Shown one piece after another: positions 14,092-25,290 of a stretch of 64,000 bases of DNA. Under the pieces are notes generated by a model that saw only the letters and a list, made by a program, of their open reading frames with translations, was not told the origin of the DNA and did no database searches. Source of the DNA: Isoperla grammatica (taxonomy: Eukaryota; Arthropoda; Insecta; Plecoptera; Perlodidae); contig OX246739.1 in assembly GCA_945910005.1 (NCBI GenBank), positions 38,491,598 to 38,555,597 on the forward strand, written 5' to 3'. Position numbers and translations under genes: made by a program. Position 1 is the stretch's first letter. Every line of letters begins with the position of its first letter.

Positions 14092-14896
14092 ACGAGCGAG
14101 CTGGACGCGTACCTCTGCAAGCAGGAGCTGGAGCGCTTACAGAGGTTGGAGGACGAAGCGGCGGCGTCGGGGGTTGACGACAAACCGCGTCGGGAGTCGG
14201 CGTCGCAGATCGACGACTTCTTCGAGACGCCGCACCAGTTCTCCCACCCCCCTCGGGCGTCGACCATGAGCTACGTGTCCATGAGGACGATCCACGGACA
14301 CAACGAGGATGACGTGTTCCTCAAGCCGCCGCTGTGGGAAGACATCACGTCGAGCATACAGAAGCTGGACCCCGAGAACGCGGACATGCTCGGAACCCTG
14401 GCGGCGGCCGCGGCCATGACACACCCCCACCCCCACCCCCACGTGAAGACCGAGGTGATGGACGATCTACCCCCCCACTCGAAGCCCCCCCACCTGATGA
14501 GCCCCGTGCACATAAAGCAAGAGAAGTTACCGCAGCCGCCCTCGTTGCACCTCATGGGAACACCATACAGCAACCCTAGTCCATACCACAACAACAACAA
14601 CAACAACAACAACAACCACTCGGGGGGGTACAAGTTCAACGGCACCTTCCCCATGCAGAGGCTTCTGTACGCGCCGCCCCCCACCCCTCCCATGTCAGAG
14701 CCTGGCTCCCCCGGCAGCAACCTGCCCCGACGGACACCGCCACCCCCCTACCCCGCCCCCAGCCACCCCCAGGGACCGCCTCCACCCCCGCCCGCCCCCG
14801 CGCCGACGCCCGCCCCCACCACCATAGGCGTCAAGTACAACAGGAGGAACAACCCCGAGCTGGAGAAGAGGAGAATCCACCACTGCGACTTTCCCG
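14092..14896 (+). CDS. KLF5 (dar1): KLF5/dar1-like transcription factor, internal exon (regulatory region)
   Basis: Partial gene: the first coding exon visible here, preceded by a TTG-rich tract and CTGCAG acceptor (AG at 14090-14091) and ended by a GTAAGT donor at 14897. It starts in phase 0 and ends with one base of a glycine codon. Counting its first codon as residue 1, it encodes 268 residues: an acidic/heptad-like start (1-25), the block KPPLWEDITSSIQKLDPEN (78-96), an Ala run (104-108), SUMO-type motifs VKTE (118-121) and IKQE (141-144), nine Asn (167-175), TPPMSEPGSP (198-207), a PPPPY motif (216-220) and long Pro runs. It closes with YNRRNNPELEKRRIHHC, entering finger 1 (C265). The TPP/SEPGSP, PPxY and YNRR-NP-LEKRRIH order matches KLF5, a nuclear GC/CACCC-box regulator. 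By family, PPxY recruits WW-domain ubiquitin ligases. The exon is far more GC-rich than its surroundings. Upstream coding exons are not in view. Confidence 0.93.
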
Positions 14897-15176
14897 GTAA
14901 GTTGGATGAGCCACTAACCTCTTTGACTTGGTTTCTACTGCTTGCAAATATGTTCATTGTGTAGCCATATAACACGCATTCACTGGAAAACAATTTAATT
15001 TATACATCTCAAAAAAAGCGGAAGAACGTTTTGCATGGACAGTATTGATATTTTAATATTGCTTCTGTCTTCTTAGACTCATCATTTCGTACGAGCGATA
15101 GTTTGGAGCTGTAGTAAAAACTGTATTTGCAAAACATCGTATTTTCAAGATGGCTGATAGTCTGCTAATCCGTCGG

Positions 15177-15268
<92 letters not shown>

Positions 15269-15302
15269 TAAACAGACAGGCAGACAGACAGACAGACAGA
15301 GA
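15177..15302. repeat. (CAGA)n microsatellite
   Basis: About 31 tetranucleotide copies with rare interruptions (CGGA, TAAA, CAGG). Confidence 0.95.
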
Positions 15303-16079
15303 GTGGAATGGAGTGCACGTACGCTATATTCGTCAACATCTTGCTGTTACATCGGGCACGTTTTAATCCTATCAAAACCAGGTATATAAAATAATGGAAT
15401 GTCTATTTAGGTTGAAGGATGATTATCTTCTATAATGGATTCAAAATGTTGTTTATTAATTCCAGTACAGAACCGTTAGAAACGCTGCGGCATTCCTTTG
15501 TAAGCTCTTTGGACGTAGTAACGAAGACTGAACTCATGCAGCGCTTTGGCTCAACTGTGCAGTAGCCTAAATTACGAACATGATTGCAATGAGCTAAACA
15601 TAGCGCACGTAACTGCACTGAGTTCAACACAGTGAATATATTTCGGGGGTCGGAGGTCCTTCGTCACGTTGCAGACTCGACGCTGTCGGGAAAAACATTC
15701 CCAACATAACTTTTTTAGAATACGTTTACCATTTCACTAAATAGCACAGTTTCATTAGGTTCTTTAAATATATCATTAATTTTGTGAATGTTATATATAA
15801 TGTACATCCAGCTTTAGGGGTTGTAGCAGGCCGCTGGAGGGCCGGAGAATCTGGATTCGATTCCCCGGCGGGGCAAACTTTTGTTATACAATTGATTTAT
15901 CTCCGCATATATATTATATCGACGAAGATTTTCGTGGTCTTGCATTTGGTTGTCGGGCATGGAGTGGTAAGTGGAAGATTTGCGCCAAAAACTGTGGATA
16001 ATGTAGTAACCAGTAACCACAGATTAACGTAATACACCATGCAGAGTCAGTGTCAAAGTACCTACAGGATTTGTTGCTA
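15303..16079. other. Intronic, with a tRNA-like relic
   Basis: At 15825-15876 the sequence GTAGCAGGCCGCTGG...GGATTCGATTCCCCGG has A- and B-box-like halves, suggesting a tRNA-derived SINE on the + strand. Otherwise nothing recognised. Confidence 0.35.
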
Positions 16080-19000
16080 TGCAATTTTTTATTATACATG
16101 CTACTTTCCGTAAGAAGATCAAACTCCATAGCAACCATGAACAAATCACTTATACTTAAGGGCGAAGGATAGTCTCTACGTCAAAAACCGCAGAAAATGT
16201 TCATTATTAAATTATATCTCAAGATTGTAACAAGAAATCGAAAATCTAAATCAGCAGCGCACTTTGCTTTGGTAAGCCCTACAGACTGAGTAAAATATTA
16301 TAACCATTAGAGTAGTATTTTGATTATAATTCGATAATTAGTAATAAAATCAATTATTTATAAAAAAAATACTGATTATAATATAAGTCACGACTTAAAA
16401 CATTCAATGTGTAGGGCTTACTAAACCACAGTGCGCTGTTGATTCAGATTTTGGATTTCGAAGCCCATTCTTGTGATATAATTTAAAAATGAAAATTGTG
16501 TGCGGTTTTTGACGTAGAGGTATCCTTCCCTGTTAACTTGACTGTGTGAATTGTTTTATTACATGCTATTATACATGCTATTTTCCATAAGAAGATCAAA
16601 CTCCATAGCAACCATAAACAAATCACATATACTTAACTTGACTGTGTGAATTGTTTTATTACATGCTATTATACATGCTATTTTCCATAAGAAGATCAAA
16701 CTCCATAGCAACCATAAACAAATCACTTATACTTAACTTGACTGTGTGAATTGTTTTATTACATGCTATTATACATGCTATTTTCCATAAGAAGATCAAA
16801 CTCCATAGCAACCATAAACAAATCACATATACTTAACTTGACTGTGTGAATTGTTTTATTACATGCTATTATACATGCTATTTTCCATAAGAAGATCAAA
16901 CTCCATAACAACCATAAACAAATCACTTATACTTAACTTGACTGTGTGAATTGTTTTATTACATGCTATTATACATGCTATTTTCCATAAGAAGATCAAA
17001 CTCCATAGCAACCATAAACAAATCACATATACTTAACTTGACTGTGTGAATTGTTTTATTACATGCTATTATACATGCTATTTTCCATAAGAAGATCAAA
17101 CTCCATAGCAACCATAAACAAATCACTTATACTTAACTTGACTGTGTGAATTGTTTTATTACATGCTATTATACATGCTATTTTCCATAAGAAGATCAAA
17201 CTCCATAGCAACCATAAACAAATCACATATACTTAACTTGACTGTGTGAATTGTTTTATTACATGCTATTTTCCATAAGAAGATCAAACTCCATAGCAAC
17301 CATAAACAAATCACATATACTTAACTTGACTGTGTGAATTGTTTTATTACATGCTATTATACATGCTATTTTCCATAAGAAGATCAAACTCCATAGCAAC
17401 CATAAACAAATCACATATACTTAACTTGACTGTGTGAATTGTTTTATTACATGCTATTATACATGCTATTTTCCATAAGAAGATCAAACTCCATAGCAAC
17501 CATAAACAAATCACTTATACTTAACTTGACTGTGTGAATTGTTTTATTACATGCTATTATACATGCTATTTTCCATAAGAAGATCAAACTCCATAGCAAC
17601 CATAAACAAATCACATATACTTAACTTGACTGTGTGAATTGTTTTATTACATGCTATTTTCCATAAGAAGATCAAACTCCATAGCAACCATAAACAAATC
17701 ACATATACTTAACTTGACTGTGTGAATTGTTTTATTACATGCTATTATACATGCTATTTTCCATAAGAAGATCAAACTCCATAGCAACCATAAACAAATC
17801 ACTTATACTTAACTTGACTGTGTGAATTGTTTTATTACATGCTATTATACATGCTATTTTCCATAAGAAGATCAAACTCCATAGCAACCATAAACAAATC
17901 ACATATACTTAACTTGACTGTGTGAATTGTTTTATTACATGCTATTATACATGCTATTTTCCATAAGAAGATCAAACTCCATAGCAACCATAAACAAATC
18001 ACTTATACTTAACTTGACTGTGTGAATTGTTTTATTACATGCTATTATACATGCTATTTTCCATAAGAAGATCAAACTCCATAGCAACCATAAACAAATC
18101 ACATATACTTAACTTGACTGTGTGAATTGTTTTATTACATGCTATTATACATGCTATTTTCCATAAGAAGATCAAACTCCATAGCAACCATAAACAAATC
18201 ACTTATACTTAACTTGACTGTGTGAATTGTTTTATTACATGCTATTATACATGCTATTTTCCATAAGAAGATCAAACTCCATAGCAACCATAAACAAATC
18301 ACATATACTTAACTTGACTGTGTGAATTGTTTTATTACATGCTATTTTCCATAAGAAGATCAAACTCCATAGCAACCATAAACAAATCACATATACTTAA
18401 CTTGACTGTGTGAATTGTTTTATTACATGCTATTATACATGCTATTTTCCATAAGAAGATCAAACTCCATAGCAACCATAAACAAATCACATATACTTAA
18501 CTTGACTGTGTGAATTGTTTTATTACATGCTATTATACATGCTATTTTCCATAAGAAGATCAAACTCCATAGCAACCATGAACAAATCACTTATACTTAA
18601 CTTGACTGTGTGAATTGTTTTATTACATGCTATTATACATGCTATTTTCCATAAGAAGATCAAACTCCATAGCAACCATAAACAAATCACATATACTTAA
18701 CTTGACTGTGTGAATTGTTTTATTACATGCTATTATACATGCTATTTTCCATAAGAAGATCAAACTCCATAGCAACCATAAACAAATCACTTATACTTAA
18801 CTTGACTGTGTGAATTGTTTTATTGCATGCTATTATACATGCTATTTTCCATAAGAAGATCAAACTCCATAGCAACCATAAACAAATCACTTATACTTAA
18901 CTTGACTGTGTGAATTGTTTTATTACATGCTATTATACATGCTATTTTCCATAAGAAGATCAAACTCCATAGCAACCATGAACAAATCACTTATACTTAA

Positions 19001-19386
19001 CTTGACTGTGTGAATTGTTTTATTACATGCTATTATACATGCTATTTTCCATAAGAAGATCAAACTCCATAGCAACCATAAACAAATCACATATACTTAA
19101 CTTGACTGTGTGAATTGTTTTATTACATGCTATTATACATGCTATTTTCCATAAGAAGATCAAACTCCATAGCAACCATAAACAAATCACTTATACTTAA
19201 CTTGACTGTGTGAATTGTTTTATTACATGCTATTATACATGCTATTTTCCATAAGAAGATCAAACTCCATAGCAACCATAAACAAATCACATATACTTAA
19301 CTTGACTGTGTGAATTGTTTTATTACATGCTATTTTCCATAAGAAGATCAAACTCCATAGCAACCATAAACAAATCACATATACTT
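16080..19386. repeat. 100-bp satellite array with 88-bp variant monomers
   Basis: After the MITE at 16160-16532, 29 monomers run from 16535 to 19386: 25 of exactly 100 bp and four of 88 bp (starting 17235, 17623, 18311, 19299) that lack one copy of the internal ATTATACATGCT duplication. Monomers start AACTTGACTGTGTGAATTG and end AATCAC(A/T)TATACTT. The A/T variant largely alternates monomer by monomer, giving a 200-bp higher-order period. A diverged partial monomer precedes the MITE at 16080-16159. Near-identity between units indicates recent amplification. Confidence 0.97.
16160..16532. mobile_element. MITE with TTAA target duplication (piggyBac-type), inserted in the satellite
   Basis: TTAA occurs at both ends (16156-16159 and 16533-16536). 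The element starts GGGCGAAGGATA and ends TATCCTTCCCTG; beyond these, CTCTACGTCAAAAACCGCA and its reverse complement begin arms of about 120 bp that also share GGGCTTAC(T/C)AAA-type sequence. Length 373 bp, no coding capacity. TTAA duplication is the hallmark of piggyBac-like transposition, but no transposase was seen to confirm the family. Confidence 0.8.
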
Positions 19387-19388
19387 AA

Positions 19389-19563
19389 TGCCGACATTAC
19401 ACGACTCAATACTTTCGTCAAACTTATTGAATTCAAGAACAAAAGCGAATCAAAAACAGTTAGTAAAAAATTGCAACAATATAGTTTCTATTAATTGATG
19501 CTATTTTGTCCTTGAATTCAATAACTTTGACGAAAGTATTGAACCGTGTAATGTGTGTGTGCA
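19389..19563. mobile_element. Hairpin MITE abutting the satellite
   Basis: ACATTACACGACTCAATAC (about 19395) and the reverse complement of GTATTGAACCGTGTAATGT (about 19536) begin ~50-bp arms with about 90% identity around a short AT-rich centre. It begins directly at the last TTAA of the satellite. No clear target duplication on the right side. Confidence 0.7.
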
Positions 19564-20743
19564 TTGCGCCCATATTGACGAAGGCTGTCGTGGCATACGT
19601 AGAAGAATATCGATGAATATCGATAAAACACATTTGTAGTTATTGACTATACACTATCATCAGTTACGAGAACTGATTTTCAGTGGAGCTTTCTCAATAA
19701 TTATATTTAATTAGAAAAATAGTTTTACTTATGATTGCAAAAGTTGGCGTTATATGAATACGTATGCAGGCTCGTACATTTGTTTTTTGTTTTGATGGCA
19801 AATTTTGCGATTCAAATACACATTGATAAAATACACTACCTAGGCTATATATAAATGCTGTGTTCCTACGATGTTTTCCACTTACCGGTCGGTACCTCTT
19901 TTCTTTCGTAACAAAAAACCCAAGAAATTGTAGGGACGCAACTATAGATAGCGAATGTTTTATGCGGCATTTAAAAACAAACTACAATCTGTTGTAAAAA
20001 TCATGTATGTTTTATGGTTCTCAAGATGAACAATTTTATAATATAACAAGTAACAACTAAAACATTATGATTTTAGTAAACTTTATTTGAAGTGCAATAT
20101 TTGCTGTCAACCCTATAAATAATATTATGTATTCTTATAACACAGTGTACTTTAATGCATATTAATGCATTTCAAGAAATATAAAATACGTGTGGAATAA
20201 CCCGCCTAGTTTTCCAAGATCAGGCGAGGTCGTTTTGGCTCAAATGGTACGATTTAGTTTGGTGTTGAAATGTAGGAGACAACAAATCGCTTAAGTTCAA
20301 AGATACTTACAGTAGGAATCATTGGGTTTGGGATTATTCACGTGTACTGGAACGAAACGAGTACAGTAATCAATGTATGTGTCTTGTACAGATCATAGAT
20401 AATTATAATTATTATTATTATTTATTTATCCAATACAGATGTATACCGAGGTATACGTTCCAGAGATACATGGATATAATAAAATACAATAAATACAACA
20501 TTATGACAATACACAACAGGGATATAAATTTATATCTATGCACAGATAAACCCAACTTCTGAACAGGGATTAATTCCTGAACGCTTTCACTCTAGTTACC
20601 GAGTTTTATTCGTTATTGTCGGTGTCTCATAAGTCATAATCATCGCGGTTATGAATGACTCCTTTGCGAAAACGAAACAGCTCCGAAGATAAACGCATCC
20701 GGGCGAGATGATCAATGAAGTATAGTAGCGACTGACAGGCCAG
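19564..20743. other. Intronic, nothing recognised
   Basis: AT-rich unique-looking sequence; only short AT microsatellites (about 20400-20428). Confidence 0.5.

Positions 20744-20769
<26 letters not shown>
20744..20769. repeat. (CT)n microsatellite
   Basis: About 13 CT dinucleotides. Confidence 0.95.
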
Positions 20770-20774
<5 letters not shown>

Positions 20775-21103
20775 GCGCGCGCTCTGTTGCGCCATCATGC
20801 CACCTGCGCACAAGAATTCCATTCACAGTCCGCCCACGGCCAAACACTCACGATTGATCGACTGACACCGTATTATTCAGACAGACTATTATCAAAATTG
20901 AAATTAAAAATTTCTCGTATTTTCTGGAGGGCTGAAAGTTTCTCGCGCGCACTTTCGGTAGTAAAAAAAGTTATAGTTCGCTTTTACGTAACCGTGGCCT
21001 AATTTGGCGTTTAACGAATTTTCACGTCGCTCATAGTTCAGGACGTGACCAATAACACAATTACAGTGCAAGAGATTTACAGTAACCGCCAGACAGGTGT
21101 AAC

Positions 21104-21273
21104 CACACGCACACGCACACGCACACGCACACGCACACGCACACGCACACGCACACGCACACGCACACGCACACGCACACGCACACGCACACGCACACGC
21201 ACACGCACACGCACACGCACACGCACACGCACACGCACACGCACACGCACACGCACACGCACACGCACACGCA
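21104..21273. repeat. (CACACG)n microsatellite
   Basis: About 28 uninterrupted hexamers. Because the unit lacks stops in every frame, it creates open frames on both strands (Thr-Arg, Val-Cys and Ala-Cys runs) that are not genes. Confidence 0.97.
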
Positions 21274-22129
21274 GTGTCCGTCAAGCTGGCGTTGTGATTG
21301 GCTTGTCCCATCTAGGGTTACGCCCACCATCAATTAGTCAGGGCATTTAATTATCACTTGAATTAAAGCGTAAAGATAGGGAGGGCTACTTCATGTTCAA
21401 AAAACGTCTAACATTTGTTATTGTCGCGGAATGGTGTGTGTATCTGTGGTTTACACAAATTTTTAACAATAACAATAATATTTTATTTTGAATTTTGTTA
21501 AAATAAATACCATTGCCAACATTTTATATCAAAACATAATTCAGCATCGATAAAAACTGACATTATTGAATGAAGAGTAATTTAATTAAATAATGGATCA
21601 TGTCGAGTTTACTATAGCAACTAAATGACACTATACGAAACGAAACACAACATAAATATAATATAATATCACAACATATTTCTACATTATAAGATAACAC
21701 TGCCAATGCGCACAATAATATGACAATAAAACTTGTATCTATAGGGGAAATTACATGAAGTTAAATAATAACCGCTCAGAACAGCAGACGATTATTTATC
21801 GAATTAATATCATCAATAACAACAACAATAACAATTAACAACAACACAATCAAGCATTAACCACATTAATTTTACATTGGCTATATTAACTGCGTATTAA
21901 CTAGGTGCTTTTAAAAAGCTTGTAATTATCACATAAAAAATGTCACAATTACAAAAACAACATGCCTTGTGCGGGATTCGAGCCCACGTCCCAGGTGACT
22001 TGCGCTCAGTATACCTGCACACTGTCAGCTTGAGCCACCGTCGACGTCTAGAGAAATAACATTTTCTGTTTCGAAACAGTTTGTTTTGTGTATTTCGTAA
22101 TTCCTGCAAGTCACATTTAAGATCCCTTA
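21274..22129. other. Intronic, with minus-strand tRNA-like SINE relic
   Basis: Reverse complement of 21965-22042 reads GGTGGCTCAAGCTGACAG ... GGGCTCGAATCCC, matching Pol III A and B boxes at tRNA-like spacing: a tRNA-derived SINE relic on the minus strand. The rest is AT-rich with AAC-type repeats near 21815-21845. Confidence 0.45.
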
Positions 22130-22276
22130 GCCCCGGTATTATAACGCCCGGCTAAACGTTTAGCACTGGGCTAACTTGTTTTTTTCTATGAAACCACGCT
22201 TACGATTGGTGGTTGCCATGGAGAAAACAAGTTAGCGGTGGGCTAAATATTTAGCTGGGCGTTATAATACCGGGCC
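22130..22276. mobile_element. Hairpin MITE with TA target duplication
   Basis: Flanked by TA (22128-22129, 22277-22278). Ends GCCCCGGTATTATAACGCCC and GGGCGTTATAATACCGGGCC; arms of about 58 bp meet around a short centre and share a GGGCTAA(A/C)-(T/C)TTAGC core. Length 147 bp, non-coding. Confidence 0.8.
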
Positions 22277-23010
22277 TAAGTCTGTAATGTTGACTTGAAC
22301 AAAACATGTTTCGGAAACGTGTTGTGAATACTATCGTCCGTGTTTGTATGCGAATACGGCTGTGAATGGTAGCGTCTAACTAACACACGGCCAAGTTATT
22401 GTACCCATGTTGTCGGAGTTCAAGTCGCGCCGAGGAATCTCTGCTAAAGTAGCCCAGCATCTAAAATTGCGCCAATTGAACTTAAACAAAGTGAAAGTTT
22501 TTCAATAGATAAAAATGTTTGATGATACTAAACCCAAGTATTCTAATTTCATAACATTATTTTGTGTTCCTATTTTTTAGGTCCAAACTATATTTATTGA
22601 TGCTCACATTACTTTATTACATGCTTACATTATTTTGCCATTTTCATAAAAAAAAAATATATATAATAGCATTATCAATAAGTACTTGTCATTAAAACTT
22701 CCTATTGTTTAATTTTTTTCTGATTAAATCAATCAATCTATCAACCAATCAATAAGGAGTCAATTGGGATAATTACCGCGATGCGCTGTACAAGATAAGA
22801 CCAGAAACAAAACCATCATTGCAATGTTGTCTCAGGTCAAAAGCTCCCACGCAAAGCACACGTGTTATATATCCTCTAATATTTTTAGGCACCTTCTATC
22901 GTGGCCACTCTGCCACTCCACACGATGACTGTCAGGGTTCAACTTTTTAATACTGCTTAGAGTTTTGTTCTGATTTTATTTCACAACGTCATTCATTGAT
23001 TCATTGATTC

Positions 23011-23053
<43 letters not shown>

Positions 23054-23767
23054 CATTGATTCATTCATTCATTCATTGATTCATTCATTCATTCATTCAT
23101 TCATTCGTACATCCATGGTATAAATTTACTACATAAGTATGTGGAATGTATGTAATTGAGGGTATGGGTAACTTTTCACTATGCCAATTGTAATATTTTA
23201 ATTTACCTGTGCTTACAAAATACAATATCCGTTAGTGTTATTGTCTGTTTGATGTTTCATAATAATAACAATCAGTCAGTCAGTAGTATACGGGTATAGC
23301 AGTAGGTATGAAAACAATACCTACAAATTGTCCTCAATGTGTTTTACTTTGATGTAAACCCACCTAAAATATAAATTAAGGGTAGCAGACTTAAGAAATC
23401 CTGTGTCAACATCTCTTCCGGTTAACTCGTGAGTTCCTTGGTCGTATGAACACGCCATTTGTAAGTTCTAGACTGGAAATTAGCATGTGCTAAACGTAGC
23501 GCGGCTATTTTCTGGTTCGTACTCGGATTTGAAACAGCTTCTTCCATGACAACGCTGACAGCGTGGTAACCAATTTGTTGGATTATTCTCGTTTTTTCCC
23601 CTCATAGGCGCACAATTCCCCCCCCCCCCCTTGTTTGTTCGTTTTCATAGAAGAATGTATCTGATAAAACCGCTTCAACTGAAAAGAAAACACATTCTAT
23701 GATATAAAATCCCTTCCACGCAACGCCTGACCAAAGATTGAGCTGACGCGAAGGATATCATTGTTTG
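22277..23767. other. Intronic; (TTGA/TTCA)n tract, poly-C
   Basis: A tetranucleotide tract of TTGA and TTCA units spans about 22992-23107; poly-C at about 23620-23631. B-box-like GAGTTCAAGTC near 22418. No gene. Confidence 0.6.
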
Positions 23768-23909
23768 AAACGTCCCAATAACATTGTTGGTCTCTGTTTG
23801 CAGGTTGCACGGAGGTCTACACCAAAAGCTCATATTTCAAACGTCTCAATAACATTGTTGGTCTCTGTTTGCAGGTTGCACGAAGGTCTACACCAAAAGC
23901 TCCCACCTC
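23768..23909 (+). repeat. 71-bp tandem duplication spanning the finger-1 3' splice site
   Basis: Two tandem units, 23768-23838 and 23839-23909. Each contains intron sequence ending in the identical run GTTGGTCTCTGTTTGCAG, followed by GTTGCACG(G/A)AGGTCTACACC. The first unit thus carries a second apparently perfect acceptor (AG 23802-23803) and the first ~35 nt of the zinc-finger exon, but diverges where the functional copy encodes SHL (SYF instead), and it has no donor of its own. Only a few substitutions separate the intronic halves, which suggests a recent duplication or continued homogenisation. Confidence 0.9.
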
Positions 23910-23934
23910 AAGGCGCATCAGAGGATACACACAG
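23875..23934 (+). CDS. KLF5 (dar1): KLF5/dar1-like factor, zinc-finger 1 exon
   Basis: A 60-nt exon between a TTTGCAG acceptor (AG 23873-23874) and a GTAACT donor at 23935. It completes the split glycine and encodes [19 protein letters not shown] plus one base of the next glycine. This supplies the second Cys (C270) and both His (H283, H287) of finger 1, giving C-X4-C-X12-H-X3-H across the exon junction. KSSHLKAH holds the DNA-contact positions typical of KLF finger 1. Phases at both ends match the flanking exons exactly. A near-identical copy of its acceptor and first ~35 nt lies 71 bp upstream; only the downstream copy keeps the His-bearing sequence, the donor and the frame, so it is taken as the functional exon. 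Confidence 0.95.
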
Positions 23935-24514
23935 GTAACTATCAAGTGATCACCTTTACCTTCAGTCGCATGTTTGAGATCATTTTAGCAATGCAATTCA
24001 GTCTCAAAATCCTTTTGTTCTTTTAAATAGAGCAAAATACATATTGCAAAATAAACAAATATATCGTAGTTAATTAATAAAGTACATTTTATAAATAAAG
24101 AATATTAAAAACCCTCGTATTGCTCGTATAGCACCCTGCATGTGAACCACCACGCATCTATAGTTAGTGTACGGTGTATGTACGTACACTGTACAAGTGT
24201 TTGTTACGTGATGCGCGAAGCTTACTGTTCTGTTCGTGCATTCAAACTCGACCAAGTTCTCAGACGAGTTTACAGACATAGCGTCACAGTGTCATCGAAA
24301 CAGCTATTTGCGGCTCTTTCTGTTGAGTACATTGGAAAGCAAATAGTATCGTAAAAAATGGGAAATGCAGTGGATCATGGTATACACAGACTTATTTGTT
24401 CTACACAGAAACATACTGGAAAATAGACATTTTTATTTGGAATCGGGCGCCAGAAAAAAGCGTAAATTTAAAATAGTGACACCGTGTAAGGTTTTATATA
24501 GACGCTCATCATCT

Positions 24515-24543
24515 GTCTGGGGGGGGGGGGGGGGGGGGGGGGC
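24515..24543. repeat. Poly-G tract
   Basis: About 23 consecutive G. Such tracts recur across the window (11441, 25958, 52171) and as poly-C (1191, 23620, 29318, 52094, 61122). Confidence 0.95.
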
Positions 24544-25147
24544 AACTATTATAACGCATAGACCCCAGGATGGTTCACTTCTCACGACTCTGCTCTGCTC
24601 TCCCTGCTTCACAGTGGATGATCATCCCAGATTAGGATGATACGGATTCTTCGACCCCCAACAGCGGTCAGACTGAAATGATGCCAAGAGCGATAAAATA
24701 CATAGGCTACTCCGATCTCTAAGTATGATGGTCTCTATTACAAAGAATTGTGAGTTTTATGGTCGACAAGTTACTGAAATAACAAGTAGAATTTGTTTTT
24801 GTCTTGCATGGTGCATCACCATCTATATATTCCATGTAACTGAGTGAATATAAAATAATATGCATAAGCACATATTATACAGTTCGTTTGTATTCTGCAA
24901 TTCATAGGTTGCACGTACGTCACATCTTTGCGCGTGGCGGCAACATTTGTGATCAAACTTTGAGGTTGCCATGGAGAAACAATTGAAGGCTGTTGTGGTA
25001 GAACGTTCTTTAAAATTAAGCCTGTTTTTGAAATAAAATTGGTATGTATAGTAATTTTTTATTTCCTCATTAGTATTACTTATGTTTACTTTTTAAATTC
25101 TAAATTAGGCTTATTTATTATGTTTGAGTAGTATTTGCGAATGATCT

Positions 25148-25290
25148 AGGATTGGTCCGGTGGCGCAATCATGGCCGCTGTGACGTCACGTGGGACCTAT
25201 GAATAGCTTGTTAACTTATGTTTACCACAACAATGCTAATGAGGCGAGCGAACATCTGGACCAATCAGAAGATTGGGATTTGCACGTACA
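25148..25290. promoter_or_regulatory. Possible CCAAT-CRE-E-box cluster
   Basis: Reverse CCAAT (GATTGGTCC, about 25150), CRE TGACGTCA (25181) overlapping CACGTG (25186), and a forward CCAAT (ACCAATCAG, about 25259) in 140 bp. The spacing is promoter-like and it lies inside the KLF intron, so an alternative promoter or enhancer is conceivable. Only short motifs support this. Confidence 0.25.

Larger units (their letters stand above)
14897..23874 (+). other. KLF intron between regulatory exon and finger-1 exon
   Basis: Phase-1 intron of 8978 bp, GTAAGT...TTTGCAG. It contains the (CAGA)n tract, the 100-bp satellite with its MITE, further hairpin elements, the (CACACG)n tract and the (TTGA/TTCA)n tract listed separately. 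No additional exon was recognised. Confidence 0.85.

Noticed and set aside
14137..14993. Minus-strand and alternate-frame open frames over the KLF exon (up to 149 codons)
   Set aside because: They are shadows of a GC-rich proline/histidine-coding exon with no domain of their own.
16535..19386. CRISPR-like regular repeats
   Set aside because: Units are contiguous 100-bp monomers with no unique spacers, in a eukaryotic intron; it is a satellite.
21045..21350. Thr-Arg, Val-Cys and Ala-Cys proteins at the (CACACG)n tract
   Set aside because: Pure microsatellite translation.
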